NCBI GenBank assembly: GCA_018292915.2
Contig: JACVVK020000056.1
Coordinates: forward strand, 782,501 to 846,500
Length of the DNA stretch: 64,000 nucleotides
Source of the DNA: Batillaria attramentaria
Taxonomy: Eukaryota; Mollusca; Gastropoda; Batillariidae
Direction: 5' to 3'
Positions 33,135 through 44,015 of the stretch are shown in pieces. The notes beneath the pieces are model-generated. The model was not told the DNA's origin. It saw only the letters and a program-made list of their open reading frames with translations, and did no database searches. The translations under genes and the position numbers were made by a program. Position 1 is the first letter of the stretch. Each line of letters opens with the position of its first letter.

Positions 33135-34014
33135 GTCGAGGATTCAACGACCTTCGCAATTCATCAGGCGTACGCGGTTGAAACTGATCTAGTAGGCCCG
33201 ATCCCTGATGTATCCCTGATGTATCCCTCAAAGGGCTTGCAGTTGAGCAGCTGCAGGCAAACCCTTGAGGTTGGATAGGTCAGCGAGGGAGTACTGTTGT
33301 TGTTGTTGTTCTTTGTAGTTGTTTGTTGCTGTTGTGGTAGCAGGGTCCTGGTACGGAGTGCATAATGTACACGATATAAAATGCAAAACTTCTGTTTTGA
33401 TCCTTGGAAAGTAATTCAGAGGGTCTGCTTCGTACATAAAATAACACTTAAGCACGGTTGAGTAGTTCTAGGCGTAGTTTCATCATTTCTTCGTGGATTT
33501 TGAACGCGTCATGGTATAAAACAGACGCGTGTCACAGATGAATCTTCTTGATCGTTTTGAATTATGCATATTTAGGGTAGGGGTAGGAAAAGGGAGGCAT
33601 GCACCTGCAGCCGATGAGAAGATTCTTTTATTTCTAACCGCAGGGCTGCTTGTGTTGGGTTTGCCACTTTTTTTTGTTCACAGATATTATCGCCCCAGTC
33701 CGTTTTCGTTTCTGAGATGGACGATCTGATAGCAGTTTCCACAGACGTCTGTCTCTCAAGATCCTCTCAGTGTCCTAAGGACCGCTATATATCCGCTGCG
33801 TTATCTGTGACGTAAAGTGGCAATTGAAACTTTGGCACCTTGGCTCAGAGACCACTACACGTATACGCGGCAGATAGCCGTGATGAATCGCCCAAGCCAC
33901 GATTACTGAGCGCACTCGATTGGTGCCATAGAAACCTTAAACGCGGCTAGTCTTCACCGCATTTTTAATATAACAGTTGCGCTTTTAAATACGCTTGCAC
34001 TTGCTCTAAAAAGT

Positions 34015-34250
34015 CTGTGCTTTGGAAAATTCGAAAATAAATGCAATTCCAAAATTCCGAAAGTTAAATTGCTGAGCCGACCCTTTGCAACACTGACGTG
34101 ATCAGCCGTTATTGTGTTCATGTCGAGTGTGTGAGAGAATGCGTGTGATTCACGTGAGCGTGCGTGTTGGGTTTAGCTCGCGGCGCTTTGAACCAGATAT
34201 CTGGGTTCAGCAAAGCGCCTATATCAATGCGATTATTATTATTATTATTA
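34015..34250 (+). mobile_element. SINE-B 3' portion, plus
   Basis: GCTTTGGAAAATTCG .. GTGTGAGAGAATGCGTGTGA .. CGCGGCGCTTTGAA .. AATGCGATTATTATTATTA. Head missing. Confidence 0.8.
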
Positions 34251-34264
34251 TCAACTAAATTCTA

Positions 34265-34435
34265 GGGGAGCCGGGGTGGCTGAATGGTAGAGCGTTGGAC
34301 TTCCAGTTCTCGGGTCCTGAGTTCGTATCCCGGCTGGTGCCAAATATTTGTGCTGGCTTTTTCATGGTTGCCCCGTCTTTGATATCACCCGTTTGTGGTG
34401 GAAAGGGACGTTAAACCCCCAAACACCCACCACCC
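34265..34435 (+). mobile_element. SINE-A, plus, with 12-bp TSD
   Basis: Starts GGGGAGCCGGGGTGGCTGAA, tail AAACCCCCAAACACCCACC. Perfect flanks AACTAAATTCTA at 34253-34264 and 34436-34447. Inserted 10-15 bp after the SINE-B tail. Confidence 0.92.
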
Positions 34436-35112
34436 AACTAAATTCTACATAGAGCTCTATTTGCTGTACACTGGCGTCTGCCATCTGTGAGACTGACTGC
34501 AGACGGCTTCCGTAGACTAAGTACTCAGTCCAAAGTGCTAAAACTTCTAAAAACAGACGACTGTCCCCCCAGCAAAATGTGTGTGCATGTGTTTGTACTC
34601 CACCAAAATGCCTGGAAAAGTTCACAGACGACTGTCCCTGTACGCATGCACCCCATGCTAGTCGCAGTCATGATGACGTACGGCAAATTGCAATCGACTA
34701 GAGCTCCAATCGAGAGCACTTGCTGATAACGACAGGGAGACCAGCATCCCAGCACCCTTTTAGAGGCGATTAGCAGAACACTTTTGAAACATACGTGTAT
34801 GATATTTCTATATTCATGACCCCCCCTGAGCAGATACGAGAGATATTAAAAAGTCACATTTTACGGAGCCGAACAGGAGTTCTGCTTTTAGCGTCTAGGT
34901 CTGTGATTACGCAAACGAAACCTTCAAAACGACAAGCGAATATTTTTGAGTGAAACCAGAGCAGGCGTGATAGGAAAGATACGAAACTGTCATAAATACG
35001 AGGTTTAAAATTAACTCACTGCCTACCAAGTATGCTTGGGCTTGTGCACCAGCAGTCTCACAAAACAAAACAAAAAAAAAAAAAAAAATCATAATTAATT
35101 TATGTCTGCTGC

Positions 35113-35298
35113 AGGGGAGCCGGCGGGATAGCCGAATGGTAGAGCGTAGGACTTTCACTGCTCGGGTCGTGAGTTCGCCGGCCGGATTCCCGGCTGGGGC
35201 CAAATATTTGTGCTGGCCTTTTTCTCGTGGCCCCGTCTTTGATATCACCAATACGTGGTGGAAAAGGACGTTAAACTCCCAAACTACCCACCCACCCC
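35113..35298 (+). mobile_element. SINE-A, plus, with 12-bp TSD
   Basis: Perfect flanks TATGTCTGCTGC at 35101-35112 and 35299-35310. Box B region carries an 8-bp insertion (GCCGGCCGGATTCCC). Confidence 0.92.
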
Positions 35299-35639
35299 TA
35301 TGTCTGCTGCGTGGATTTAAATTTGGCTTAGTGGGAGTGTATGGGTTAATCTTGCCTGATTTTCGCATGAAAAATAGTCAAACTGCGAAAACGTGGGATA
35401 CTCATTTGCGGTACGAAGTGTGTTCAGTGGCTGTTGACCTACTTTGAAGTCATAATTTAGTTGCTGGAAGCCTCTCAGTTCACTTTAAACCCTGACTGTC
35501 ATTATCACCACAGGCGCCTGCAACGTACTATCTGTCACGCTTTCCGGCACTAGGAATAGAGTGCCTGTGGAGCGAACCTCTCAGCAGCAATACGTGTGCA
35601 TGTCAGGTCGGCACTAATCTCCGATTCAAGCTGTGAGTG

Positions 35640-35906
35640 CAATGTGCTCATGTCCGGTGTGTGAGAGAATGCGTGTGATTCACGTGAGTGTGCGTGTTGT
35701 GTATCCAGCTCGTGGTGCTTGAAGGCTAAGCAGTTCGGTAAAGAGCCTACATGGTCCGCACAATTGTTATCATTGATCAGCCTATATTAACGCGATTATT
35801 AGCTTACAACCTGCACGGGGGAGCCGGGGTGGTCGAGTGGTAGAGCGTTGGACTTCCAATGCTCGGGTCGTGAGTTCGTATCCCGGCTGGGGCCACCCAC
35901 CCCATT
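35640..35906 (+). mobile_element. SINE-B 3' remnant followed by internally deleted SINE-A
   Basis: 35640-35800 is a rearranged SINE-B tail (GTGTGAGAGAATGCGTGTGA, then CCTATATTAACGCGATTATT). 35817-35906 is a SINE-A head (GGGGGAGCCGGGGTGGTCGA .. CCCGGCTGGGGCC) joined directly to a CACCCACCCC tail, lacking the whole body. Confidence 0.75.
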
Positions 35907-36593
35907 TCCCCCTAAAATGACAGCATGGACTTACTGTGTTTTGTTGCTACACGACCAAACGACTATCAAATCAATGGCGCTAAGGCTTTCCTCCCCCCCC
36001 CCCCCCCCCCAGATGATCGTTGAGAATTACCCTAGCCATGTTTTTCTTACATTCATAGAAAGTCTGTTTTAATCTTTGCCGGTGTATCTTGCGGGACGTA
36101 TACCCCCAGCGTGAAGTGCTCCGGGTCTAAACAGCTTGCGGCTGAAAGTGCCCCAGGCCGATATAGGTTGAAGCTGGAAGTGCCCCCCCGGCCGATACAG
36201 CTTGAGGCTGGAAATGCCCCAGGCCGATACAGCTTGAGGCTGGAAGTGCCCCGGGCCGATACAGCTTGAGACAGAAGTGTCTCGAAGTCAAACAAGCCAG
36301 GGAGTTTATCTGGCATATTACACCGGTAAGCAGTAAACTTCATATGTTTTTTTTTTAATTCACACTAAAGTTTAAGTACATGTATGGATGTGTGTAAGAA
36401 TGTCTGGATGTCACTCTCAACTTTGAGTGGGCCTAAGGCCTGTCAATAAACAATTCTGATTCTGATTCTGATTTTAATTCACACTATAAACGGCATGGTA
36501 CCCTTTTCCCCTTGAATCAACTCTTAGGAGCCCAAACCAGATCACCTTTTGCTATATATGATACGACCTGCTAAAATGAACACACCCCTGCAC

Positions 36594-36706
36594 ATCAGTA
36601 GGAGCCACTTCAAGCCACTATTACGCAAAGCGTGGGCCTTCCCCGCTATATATGCCCGAGGCAGCTGCAGATTGCATAGTAGTGGCTTGAACTGTCTCCT
36701 AGTGAT
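36594..36706. mobile_element. MITE family D, copy 1
   Basis: ATCAGTAGGAGCCACTTCAA .. with the inverted end CTGTCTCCTAGTGAT; about 40-bp imperfect inverted repeats including TTCAAGCCACTA / TAGTGGCTTGAA. Other copies at 41286-41376 and 54201-54304. Confidence 0.78.
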
Positions 36707-36760
36707 CTGAGTATTTCAAGTCAATTTTCAATTTTTTTGCGAGCGCTTTTAGGAGTTAAT

Positions 36761-36963
36761 AGTGAGACTTAGTAGGGCTTCGTACGGAGAACTTCGCTGA
36801 GCAGCGTAACCCACTTGCATGTAAATTAGGCACCGTACGGGTACCATTAGCTAATCGCAGCGCGTTAGCAGCTCGCGGCCTCTGCCGTGTGAGCCTAATT
36901 TACATGTAAATGGGTTACGCTGCTCAACGAAGTCCTCCTTACGAAGTCCTACTAAATCTCACT
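36761..36963. mobile_element. MITE with ~70-bp inverted repeats
   Basis: Arms 36762-36831 and 36893-36962 match at roughly 61 of 70 positions: GTGAGACTTAGTAGG .. AGCAGCGTAACCCA .. CATGTAAATTAGGC. The 61-bp centre is unique. AAT occurs on both sides (36758-36760, 36964-36966), a possible 3-bp target duplication as in PIF/Harbinger. Confidence 0.82.
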
Positions 36964-37220
36964 AATATTATGTGCACCATCGTTTTCTTTGTCCAAACAA
37001 CTTTCCATTTGTCACTCAGCTCTTCCATATGTCCACAGAAAATTATTCCATTGATTTTTCTTGACGGTGACAGCCGGAGTTTTAACAACAACAAAATAAT
37101 TACTTCCGCCTCCTTGACATTCAAATTACATAATGCTGTCTCTCTGTGGAGTTCTGGACAAAAGGGAATCACTTCTACGGTGTCTTTTTACATAATCTCG
37201 TGTAAGAACTCCGTGATGCT

Positions 37221-37222
<2 letters not shown>

Positions 37223-37287
<65 letters not shown>

Positions 37288-37641
37288 TTGCTGATTTCTT
37301 CGCTGTCAGTCTCAGACAACAGGTCATTAGAGAATGAGAGAATATCTGAGAACAATAATTTCCTGGTGATGTTTTTTTTTCCCGGGTAATGTATTTTGGG
37401 CTTATGCGACTACACTGACAGCCAGGGGGAGAGAGAGAGAGAGAGAACGATGACAATGACAACGATCTTTATTTACCAACGGTAAACGTTTTGGCGAAAG
37501 TGCTAAATTAAGAAAATAGGAGCAAACGAAGGAACTTGGAAATCTAAAAGCTACAACCCGGAATACAATGAAGAAGAGGAAGAAGAAGAAGAAGAAGGGA
37601 AGAAGAAAACGACGAAGTGTAGAAACAAGTGACACTCAATG

Positions 37642-37714
<73 letters not shown>

Positions 37715-37741
37715 AAAGAGAGAGAGAGAGAGGGGGGGGGG
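37223..37741. repeat. (GT)n, (GA)n, (GAA)n, (CA)n block
   Basis: (GT)n 37223-37286, (GA)n 37428-37446, AGAAGAAG run 37570-37600, (CA)n 37643-37710, (GA)n then poly-G to 37742. LRP-like intron 3. Confidence 0.9.
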
Positions 37742-39101
37742 GACGCACATGCTACAACGATGATGAGATTCTCAGTTTACACAGTTTTACAATCCCCTCA
37801 CGTCTCATCTCTCATCATCAAACGTGCCACCGTGCAACGCAGCAATCTGCGGATCTCTGGCCACGAACTTTGATTTTTGTCGGCCCGTAAATAGCAAAGC
37901 AAGCCGAGAGCGCATGCGCCGGGCGGCTAAATCACTTCCTGTACACAGTGACCTGCTGCTGAACGGACTGACGCACGTGCACACGGCACTTTCCCAGCAT
38001 GCCCCTGGCAGACCTCAAGCGGTGATCTGTGCGCAAAATCAATACCAGGTTTCCGGTGGACTACGTCGGTGCAGGTAAAAAAAAAAAAGAAGAAAAAAAA
38101 AACCCTCAAGTAAGCATAAATAATGATAGTGAGCCGGTCATGAGGAAAGAGAGTGTTGTGAAAATTGTACAGCCAAGTACTGTTAATATCACATCCGGGG
38201 CCAGCCTGGGTTCGCGATGAAACCGTGTCCCAACAGCAGTCATCCTAGTCTTCACTGACAAGAACTGGAAATTCTCAGTGCCAGTTTGACAATAACAACT
38301 ATATAAAAAAAAATCAGTAATATAGAACGACCGACCGGCGCATGAAATTTAACCAGCCCCGCGCCTACTTCCCCCCAAAATAAAGAAATAAATAAATAAC
38401 AAAAAATAAAAAATTAAACTTAAAAATAAAAGTAAAATAGATAAATAAGTAAATAAATAAATATAAAAAAAACGTTTGACGCAAATATCTAGCTGTAATG
38501 TTACTTATGATTAAAAATTTTATGATCGAGGAGACTATTTGCATACAGCTGCATTTCAGAAAGAAAACTACACTACGCAAAGAATGCAAGTCTCGTTCTC
38601 TTTTAAGACAAAAACCCCTAACTGGTGGTAAAAGTTGGACTTTCAAAAATGTCTTTCTAATTTCGCACACCACACACAAACCGTAGTTCTTCACTTCCAA
38701 ACAAAAACCGAAGACAAATGGTTCAAAAACATTCCCGACATGCGAACAACAGCTGTGTCAACGCCGTGCACTTTTTAACCAGGTAATACCGACCCCACGA
38801 ACCAGCTTCGGCCAGAGTAAACACCGCAAGCACAGCTGAAAGTAGCCCTATCGTCGGTTCTCTGGAAGTGGCCGTCATAAACGCCAAATATTTCTGCCCT
38901 GCATTTCATTCAGGGGTAGCTCATGGAAGTGTGCGCAGTGGGGTCTTGACACGCACCTGCTGCAGGGTTGATTTAGAGAGGTGGGCGATGCTGTGCTTCA
39001 CTAGTTTACTGCAGGATCCGTCTTGTATCATCCGGGGGTCGTCCCGTTCAGGGTACACTTGATTTGCCAGTACGCAGGTTCGCCAATTCTTGCATATTGC
39101 A

Positions 39102-39278
39102 AGGGTGGGTGGGTGTTTGGGGGTTTAACGTCCTTTTCCACCACATACGGGTAATATCAAAGACGGGGCAACGATGAAAAAGCCAGCACAAATATTTGTC
39201 CCCAGCCGGGATACGAACTCACGACCCGGGCGTTAGAAGTCCAAGCTCTACCATTCGGCCACAGTGGCTTCTCTTAGG
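39102..39278 (-). mobile_element. SINE-A, minus
   Basis: Tail GGGTGTTTGGGGGTTTAACG, body, box B reverse complement GGGATACGAACTCACGACCC, box A CTCTACCATTCGGCC. Two bases missing in box A region (CCAAGCTCTACC). No clear duplication. Confidence 0.88.
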
Positions 39279-39799
39279 GGGAAAGGGGTGATTTCAAGAT
39301 AAAAGACATGATGACGTAATGGTCTTTTTTCCAAATGACGTCAATGGACTTACTGTGTTCTGTCATTACACGGCAGCCTTTTTCCAGCTGACGGTTCGGC
39401 TGTTTAGACAAAGAAAATGATGGGGTACATAAATTAAACTTCAAGGCGGGAAAAGGTAGCACTCCCGTATGAACGCTGAAGACAAGGCGTTGAAGTGTTC
39501 ACTCTCCCAGCTGCGAAACATGTCTTTCTCCCCGAGACTTTGTTTCTATTCCGTGCCGTGGTGATAAGCAGAGTTTCCATGGTGATGAAAATGACCCCCC
39601 TATCTCACCTGTCTTTGAAGAAGGTAAGGAGGAAGTGTGTTCCAGGGGCCCGCTGCTTGCAACAGCAAAAAAGAAAAAAGAAAAAAAAGAGTTAGCTACC
39701 TGGGGAGTTTCGGGTTCTTCACAAGTATCGCGCTGTTTGCTCTTTCAGCAGTGGTAGGAAAAACGGTGGTGTTTCACCGAGTTAAAAACACGCACGCAT

Positions 39800-39872
<73 letters not shown>

Positions 39873-39875
39873 CAC
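39800..39875. repeat. (CT)n then (CA)n
   Basis: LRP-like intron 3; a poly-T/poly-G run follows at 39938-39965. Confidence 0.93.
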
Positions 39876-39979
39876 GTCCGCAGACATGCACAACAAAACA
39901 AACAGGCCTGAAGTTGAGGTGGTTTGTTGGGTTGGGTTTTTTTTTTTTTTTGGTGGGGGGGGGGGACGACTGCTGGGGA

Positions 39980-40790
39980 AATCACTTATCACATTGTTCC
40001 TGAAGTCCTGAAGAGTGGACACTGAGGTGGTATTAGGGGTTGTTATTGTTGTTGAGATTGTTCCGGAAGAGTGGTCGCTTCAGTGATTTTAGTCGTTTGT
40101 TTCTTTGGGACGACCGTTGATACTGAGGTGGTGTTAGTAGAAAACGTGGATGCCACTAAACACATCAGTTCACAGCTTTACACTTTGACATTTTAAGCCA
40201 AGCAGTGCATGCCCTTCCCGGCCCTCAGCACGGGATGTTGTGAGTATCCTGGCAATTTTCGCTTCATCAGCCGCCTTCAGGAGCTATTTACGGGAAATTA
40301 GCTGCCCTTTTTGTCTGGTCGTTCAGCCCCCATCTTCACCCGCTCTTTCTCTAGACAGCTTTTCCCAGCGACATGTTTTCTTCTCCCTGCAACAGCGTAA
40401 TCAGATTTTGAGAAAGGGATACGTTGTTAATGGACGTAAAAAAAGCATTGTCTGGGATCTGGAATCTGCTCCATCTTTACTGATCTGCTCCGAATGGAGT
40501 TCGTGTCTGACAAAGCCGTTGCTGGCATGGCATGATTATGTTGAAGACTCTTACGCACGGAACATGGAAGAGAAACGTTCTGGATACGCACAACCTTTTT
40601 GGCCTCTGTTTCCAGCTTTTTGATTACGCGGTGTTGGGGGTTGGTTTAGAAGAAATGGTCTCCTCTGGTATAGTGTGGTATCGAGGATACTGATCCGCTG
40701 CGCTGTAGGTAAGGTGCTTGATGGTACGCGCTGTGTACCTTGCCGTCAAAAAATGGTATGAGAGCGAATGATAATTACATGGGGAATGGA
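39980..40790. other. LRP-like intron 3; unassigned 127-codon frame
   Basis: An open frame at 40240-40623 (+) is free of simple repeats but shows no known domain, no splice context linking it to the LRP-like phases, and no codon bias that I can judge. Not called as a gene. Confidence 0.35.
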
Positions 40791-40794
40791 TGGA

Positions 40795-41217
40795 TTCGGG
40801 CCGATCGTCGGGGGTTCTCTCCGGGTACTCCGGCTTCCTCCCCCTCTGCTTTGGAAATGTTCAGCCCACCAAGTTTGAAAAATAAATGCATATCTAAATT
40901 CCGAAATTTAAATAGCTGAGCTGACCCTTCGCACCACGTGATTGTAATGCGTTTATGTCCTGTGTGTGAGAGAATGCGTGTGATTCACGTGAGCGTGCGT
41001 GTTGGGTTTAGCTCGCGGCGCTTTGAGCCAAAATATTTGGGATAAAGCGCCTATATTAATGCGATTATTATTATTATTATTATTATGGATGGGTGTTTGG
41101 GAGTTTAACCCACCACGTATGGGTGATATCAAAGGCGGGGCAGCGAGAAAAAGGCCAGCAGAAATATTTGGCCCCAGCCGGGATTCGAACTTACGGCCCG
41201 AGCATTGTAGTTTCAGT
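40795..41217. mobile_element. SINE-B (+) directly abutting truncated SINE-A (-)
   Basis: 40795-41086 is SINE-B from CGGGCCGATCGTCGGGGGTT to (ATT)n. At 41087 a minus SINE-A begins (GGATGGGTGTTTGGGAGTTT) and runs to the box B region (CGGGATTCGAACTTACGGCC), with box A lost at 41217. Tail-to-tail arrangement. Confidence 0.82.
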
Positions 41218-41285
41218 GATATCCTACAGAAATTTAGAGCAACAGCTTCTTGACTTGACTTGACTAGTACATACGGGTCCTGATT

Positions 41286-41376
41286 ACTAGGAGCCACTTC
41301 AAGGCACTATCATGCAGTGCCTAACGGGGAAGGCCCAGTCTTTGCATAATAGTGGCGGCCGCTACTGGATCCTACT
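41286..41376. mobile_element. MITE family D, copy 2
   Basis: ACTAGGAGCCACTTCAAGGC .. CATAATAGTGGCGGCCGCTA .. CCTACTGGTG. The following GTGCAGTGGATTGTTCTTTTTAA is also shared with copy 3 (54306-54332), so the family's true boundary lies further right. It ends about 110 bp before LRP-like exon 4. Confidence 0.72.
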
Positions 41377-41495
41377 GGTGTGCAGTGGATTGTTCTTTTT
41401 AACAAGTCTTAGCGTAAAGCGGGGCCGAGCTCGGGCTGTTCAGAGTTATATGCTTCGCTTATCATCAACGTTATTCCGTTGTTTTCTTTGTGCAG

Positions 41496-41667
41496 ACGTG
41501 ATGGAGTGTAACGGGCTGTCCGTGGACTGGATCTCCAACCACATTTACTGGACCGACGCCGGCCGTCTGACAGTGGAAATAGCCAACTATGACGGCAGTG
41601 GACGGCGTATTCTGATTGGCTACAATCTGCAGATACCACGTGGGATCATTGTGGATCCGGTGTTTGG
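41496..41667 (+). CDS. LRP5/6-like receptor, exon 4 (YWTD blade)
   Basis: Strong acceptor GTTGTTTTCTTTGTGCAG, donor TTTGG|GTGAGT, phase 1 to phase 2. Completes Asp98 and reads VMECNGLSVDWISNHIYWTD, then RLTVEIANYDGSGRRIL and PRGIIVDPVFG. It holds the canonical YWTD (115-118), N-G-L before it, N-x-D-G-S (128-132) and P-R-G-I-x-x-D-P (145-152), in the order of an LDL-receptor class-B repeat. Aligns with the LRP5/6 blade of the form DGLACDWLGEKLYWTD. Best-conserved coding segment of the window. Confidence 0.93.
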
Positions 41668-41775
41668 GTGAGTTCACGGTGTGGTGTTGAATGTTGTCGG
41701 ACATTGGGCACTTTTTATAATGTTTTGCTCTGTGTGTCTGTGTGTCTGTGTGTGTGTGTGTCTCTCTCTCTCTCT

Positions 41776-41950
41776 TGGGGAACCGGGATAGCCGAATGGT
41801 AGAGCGTTGGACTCTCAGTGCTCGGGAAGTGAGTTCAAATCTCGGCTGGGGCCAAATATTTGTGCTGGCCTTTTTCTCGTTGCCCCGTCTTTGATATCAC
41901 CCTTACGTGGTGGAAAAGGACGTTCTAAATTCCTAAACACCCACCCACCC
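41776..41950 (+). mobile_element. SINE-A, plus, inside a CT tract
   Basis: Head GGGGAACCGGGATAGCCGAA, box B GAGTTCAAATCTC, tail CACCCACCC. TCTCTCTCT lies on both sides, so insertion was into a (CT)n tract and the duplication cannot be resolved. Confidence 0.88.
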
Positions 41951-41956
41951 TCTCTG

Positions 41957-41990
<34 letters not shown>

Positions 41991-41998
41991 TCTGTAAA

Positions 41999-42086
<88 letters not shown>

Positions 42087-42113
42087 GAGAGAGAGAAGAG
42101 AGAGAGAGAGAGC
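41991..42113. repeat. (GT)n then (GA)n
   Basis: Presumed LRP-like intron 4. Confidence 0.93.
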
Positions 42114-42887
42114 AACCGGTTTGTTTATTACATACTCAGCTAAGGCCATCGTCACTCTATAGGCAATTTCTTTCGCTGGCTTGCGTTTCATGTATCTTTT
42201 ACCTTTTCTTCCTATACTGCAACGGGTTTCGTTGGATGTGTGTACATGAATTCGCCAGAACTGCAGGTTTACCGTTTTCTGTTAAGTACAGGAACGGTCG
42301 CGATAACATGTCTGAAGGTTACGCATGTCAGACGGACAGACAGTTTATGATCCTCTGGGTCTAGCTATTAAGCTGTATTTCTGTGTGCGGTAGGAGACTT
42401 GAACGTTCAGCCAGCTCCCGTCTTCGGGTCATTTGTATGGTTCTGCATTGGTGAACCATACCATAAACATCAGCAACTGCTGGCGTCGGAATGTCTCCAT
42501 CTCGGACACCCTCTCTGATGCACAAGAGACGATCGATACGGTTGAGAAATGTGTAGAGTACCCCGCGCATGTTGATCTAGTGGCCGTCTATGTTTCCTTG
42601 CCTGGCCTTTTTAATTTAAAAAAAAAACTACAGATATACGTACGTTTACCTCAAGTGGAATGTATTTTGAAAACAATAGACTTTAGCGTACGTCACTGTA
42701 GCGTAGAATCATCCAGCTATTAGTGAACTGTAGAAGTTCCCACAAACTGCCTTTCTTCTCGTTTCAATCCGTTTCGTTCACTGAATGGTTTGTAAATGGT
42801 CTGAAATGTTTGGTTTTCTACCAACGAGAGAGATAATAGTGATTATTACTATTATTATCGTCGTCGTCGTCGTCGTCGTTGTCATCA

Positions 42888-43030
42888 TCATCATTCCGTT
42901 TCGCCCGCAAATTTTGTCGAAATGAGAACTGTTCTTCTTAAAGTTCATCATCATCATCATCATCATTCCGTTTCGCTCGCAAATCTTGTCGAAATGAGAA
43001 CGGTTCTTCTTAAAAGTTCGCTATTTTCCT
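42888..43030 (+). repeat. 72-bp tandem duplication
   Basis: CATCATTCCGTTTCGCCCGC at 42889 recurs at 42961 with few changes; units share TTGTCGAAATGAGAAC and GTTCTTCTTAAA. Joined by (CAT)n and preceded by (TCG)n. Confidence 0.85.
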
Positions 43031-43369
43031 GATGGAAGATCTCCTCCCACCCATCACTAGATCTTCGTCAGGGTTCATGTTTTCCCCCCGCTGTGATCAT
43101 AATTAACACCAGACAAGAACTTTGCCCTCCCGTTGAGAAACACGGCTCCTGGTTTGGATCCGAGTGATAAGGATGCGCTGATGAAACAAACATACGCTTG
43201 TTGGTCGAGGGCAGTGCCTTTTCGTGAATATACATAGGGCAGAGATAATAATCACTGTACTGCTTAGTCTGGTAGAACTGTGAGTGCTCTATGTGTGCGC
43301 GAGCGCAGAGACAGTAGATCGCTACAGTCTTTCTTGTACGGTCCAGTGCGTGACTTCAGTCAATGATCC

Positions 43370-43557
43370 GGGGAGCCGGGTGGAGCGAATGTTAGAGCGT
43401 TAGACTTTCAATGCTTGGGTCGTGAGTTCGAATCCCGACTGGCCAAATATTTGTGCTGGCCTTTTTCTCGTTGCCCCGTCTTTGATATCACCCTTACGTG
43501 TAGTGGTGCAAAAGTGCGTGAAGCTCCTAAAGACCCCACCTACACCCACCCACCCAC
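43370..43557 (+). mobile_element. SINE-A, plus, with 16-bp TSD
   Basis: CTTCAGTCAATGATCC (43354-43369) and CTTCAGTCAGTGATCC (43558-43573), one mismatch. Head GGGAGCCGGGTGGAGCGAAT, box B GAGTTCGAATCCC; tail slightly degraded. Confidence 0.9.
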
Positions 43558-43604
43558 CTTCAGTCAGTGATCCTAACTTGCACTACTGTGGAAGTGCCAG
43601 AAAT

Positions 43605-44015
43605 GTCGCAATTATAATAATAATAATAATAATCGCATTAATATAGGCGCTCTATCCCAAATATTTTGGCTCAAAGCGCCGCGAGCTAAACCCAACACGC
43701 ACGCTCACGTGAATCACACGCATTCTCTCACACACAACACATAAACGTATTACAATCACGTGGTGCGAAGGGTCAGCTCAGATATTTAAATTTCGGAATT
43801 TAGATATGCATTTATTTTTCAAACTTGGTGGGCTGAACATTTCCAAAGCAGAGGGGGAGGAAGCCGGAGTACCCGGAGAGAACCCCCGACGATCGGCCCG
43901 AATGAACGGTGCCACATACGAGAAGGAAAAATTCTTTGCCCCGAGTGGGGCTCGAACCCCTGACCTCTCGCATTGGTGACAGGTCTCTTAACCACTAGAC
44001 CACCGACCGCCCCGA
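43605..44015 (-). mobile_element. SINE-B, full-length minus copy (best reference copy)
   Basis: Runs from (TAA)n and CGCATTAATATAGGCGC through CACGTGAATCACACGC and GAACCCCCGACGATCGGCC to a well-preserved tRNA-like head: reverse complement of GGTGGTCTAGTGGTTAAGAG (box A) and GGGGTTCGAGCCCC (box B). About 410 bp. Confidence 0.88.

Noticed and set aside
40240..40623. 127-codon open frame (+)
   Set aside because: No recognisable domain, no splice sites that fit the surrounding LRP-like exons; composition gives no support.
42433..42723. Possible fifth LRP-like exon
   Set aside because: No YWTD, N-G-L or D-P motif and no acceptor in the needed phase 2.
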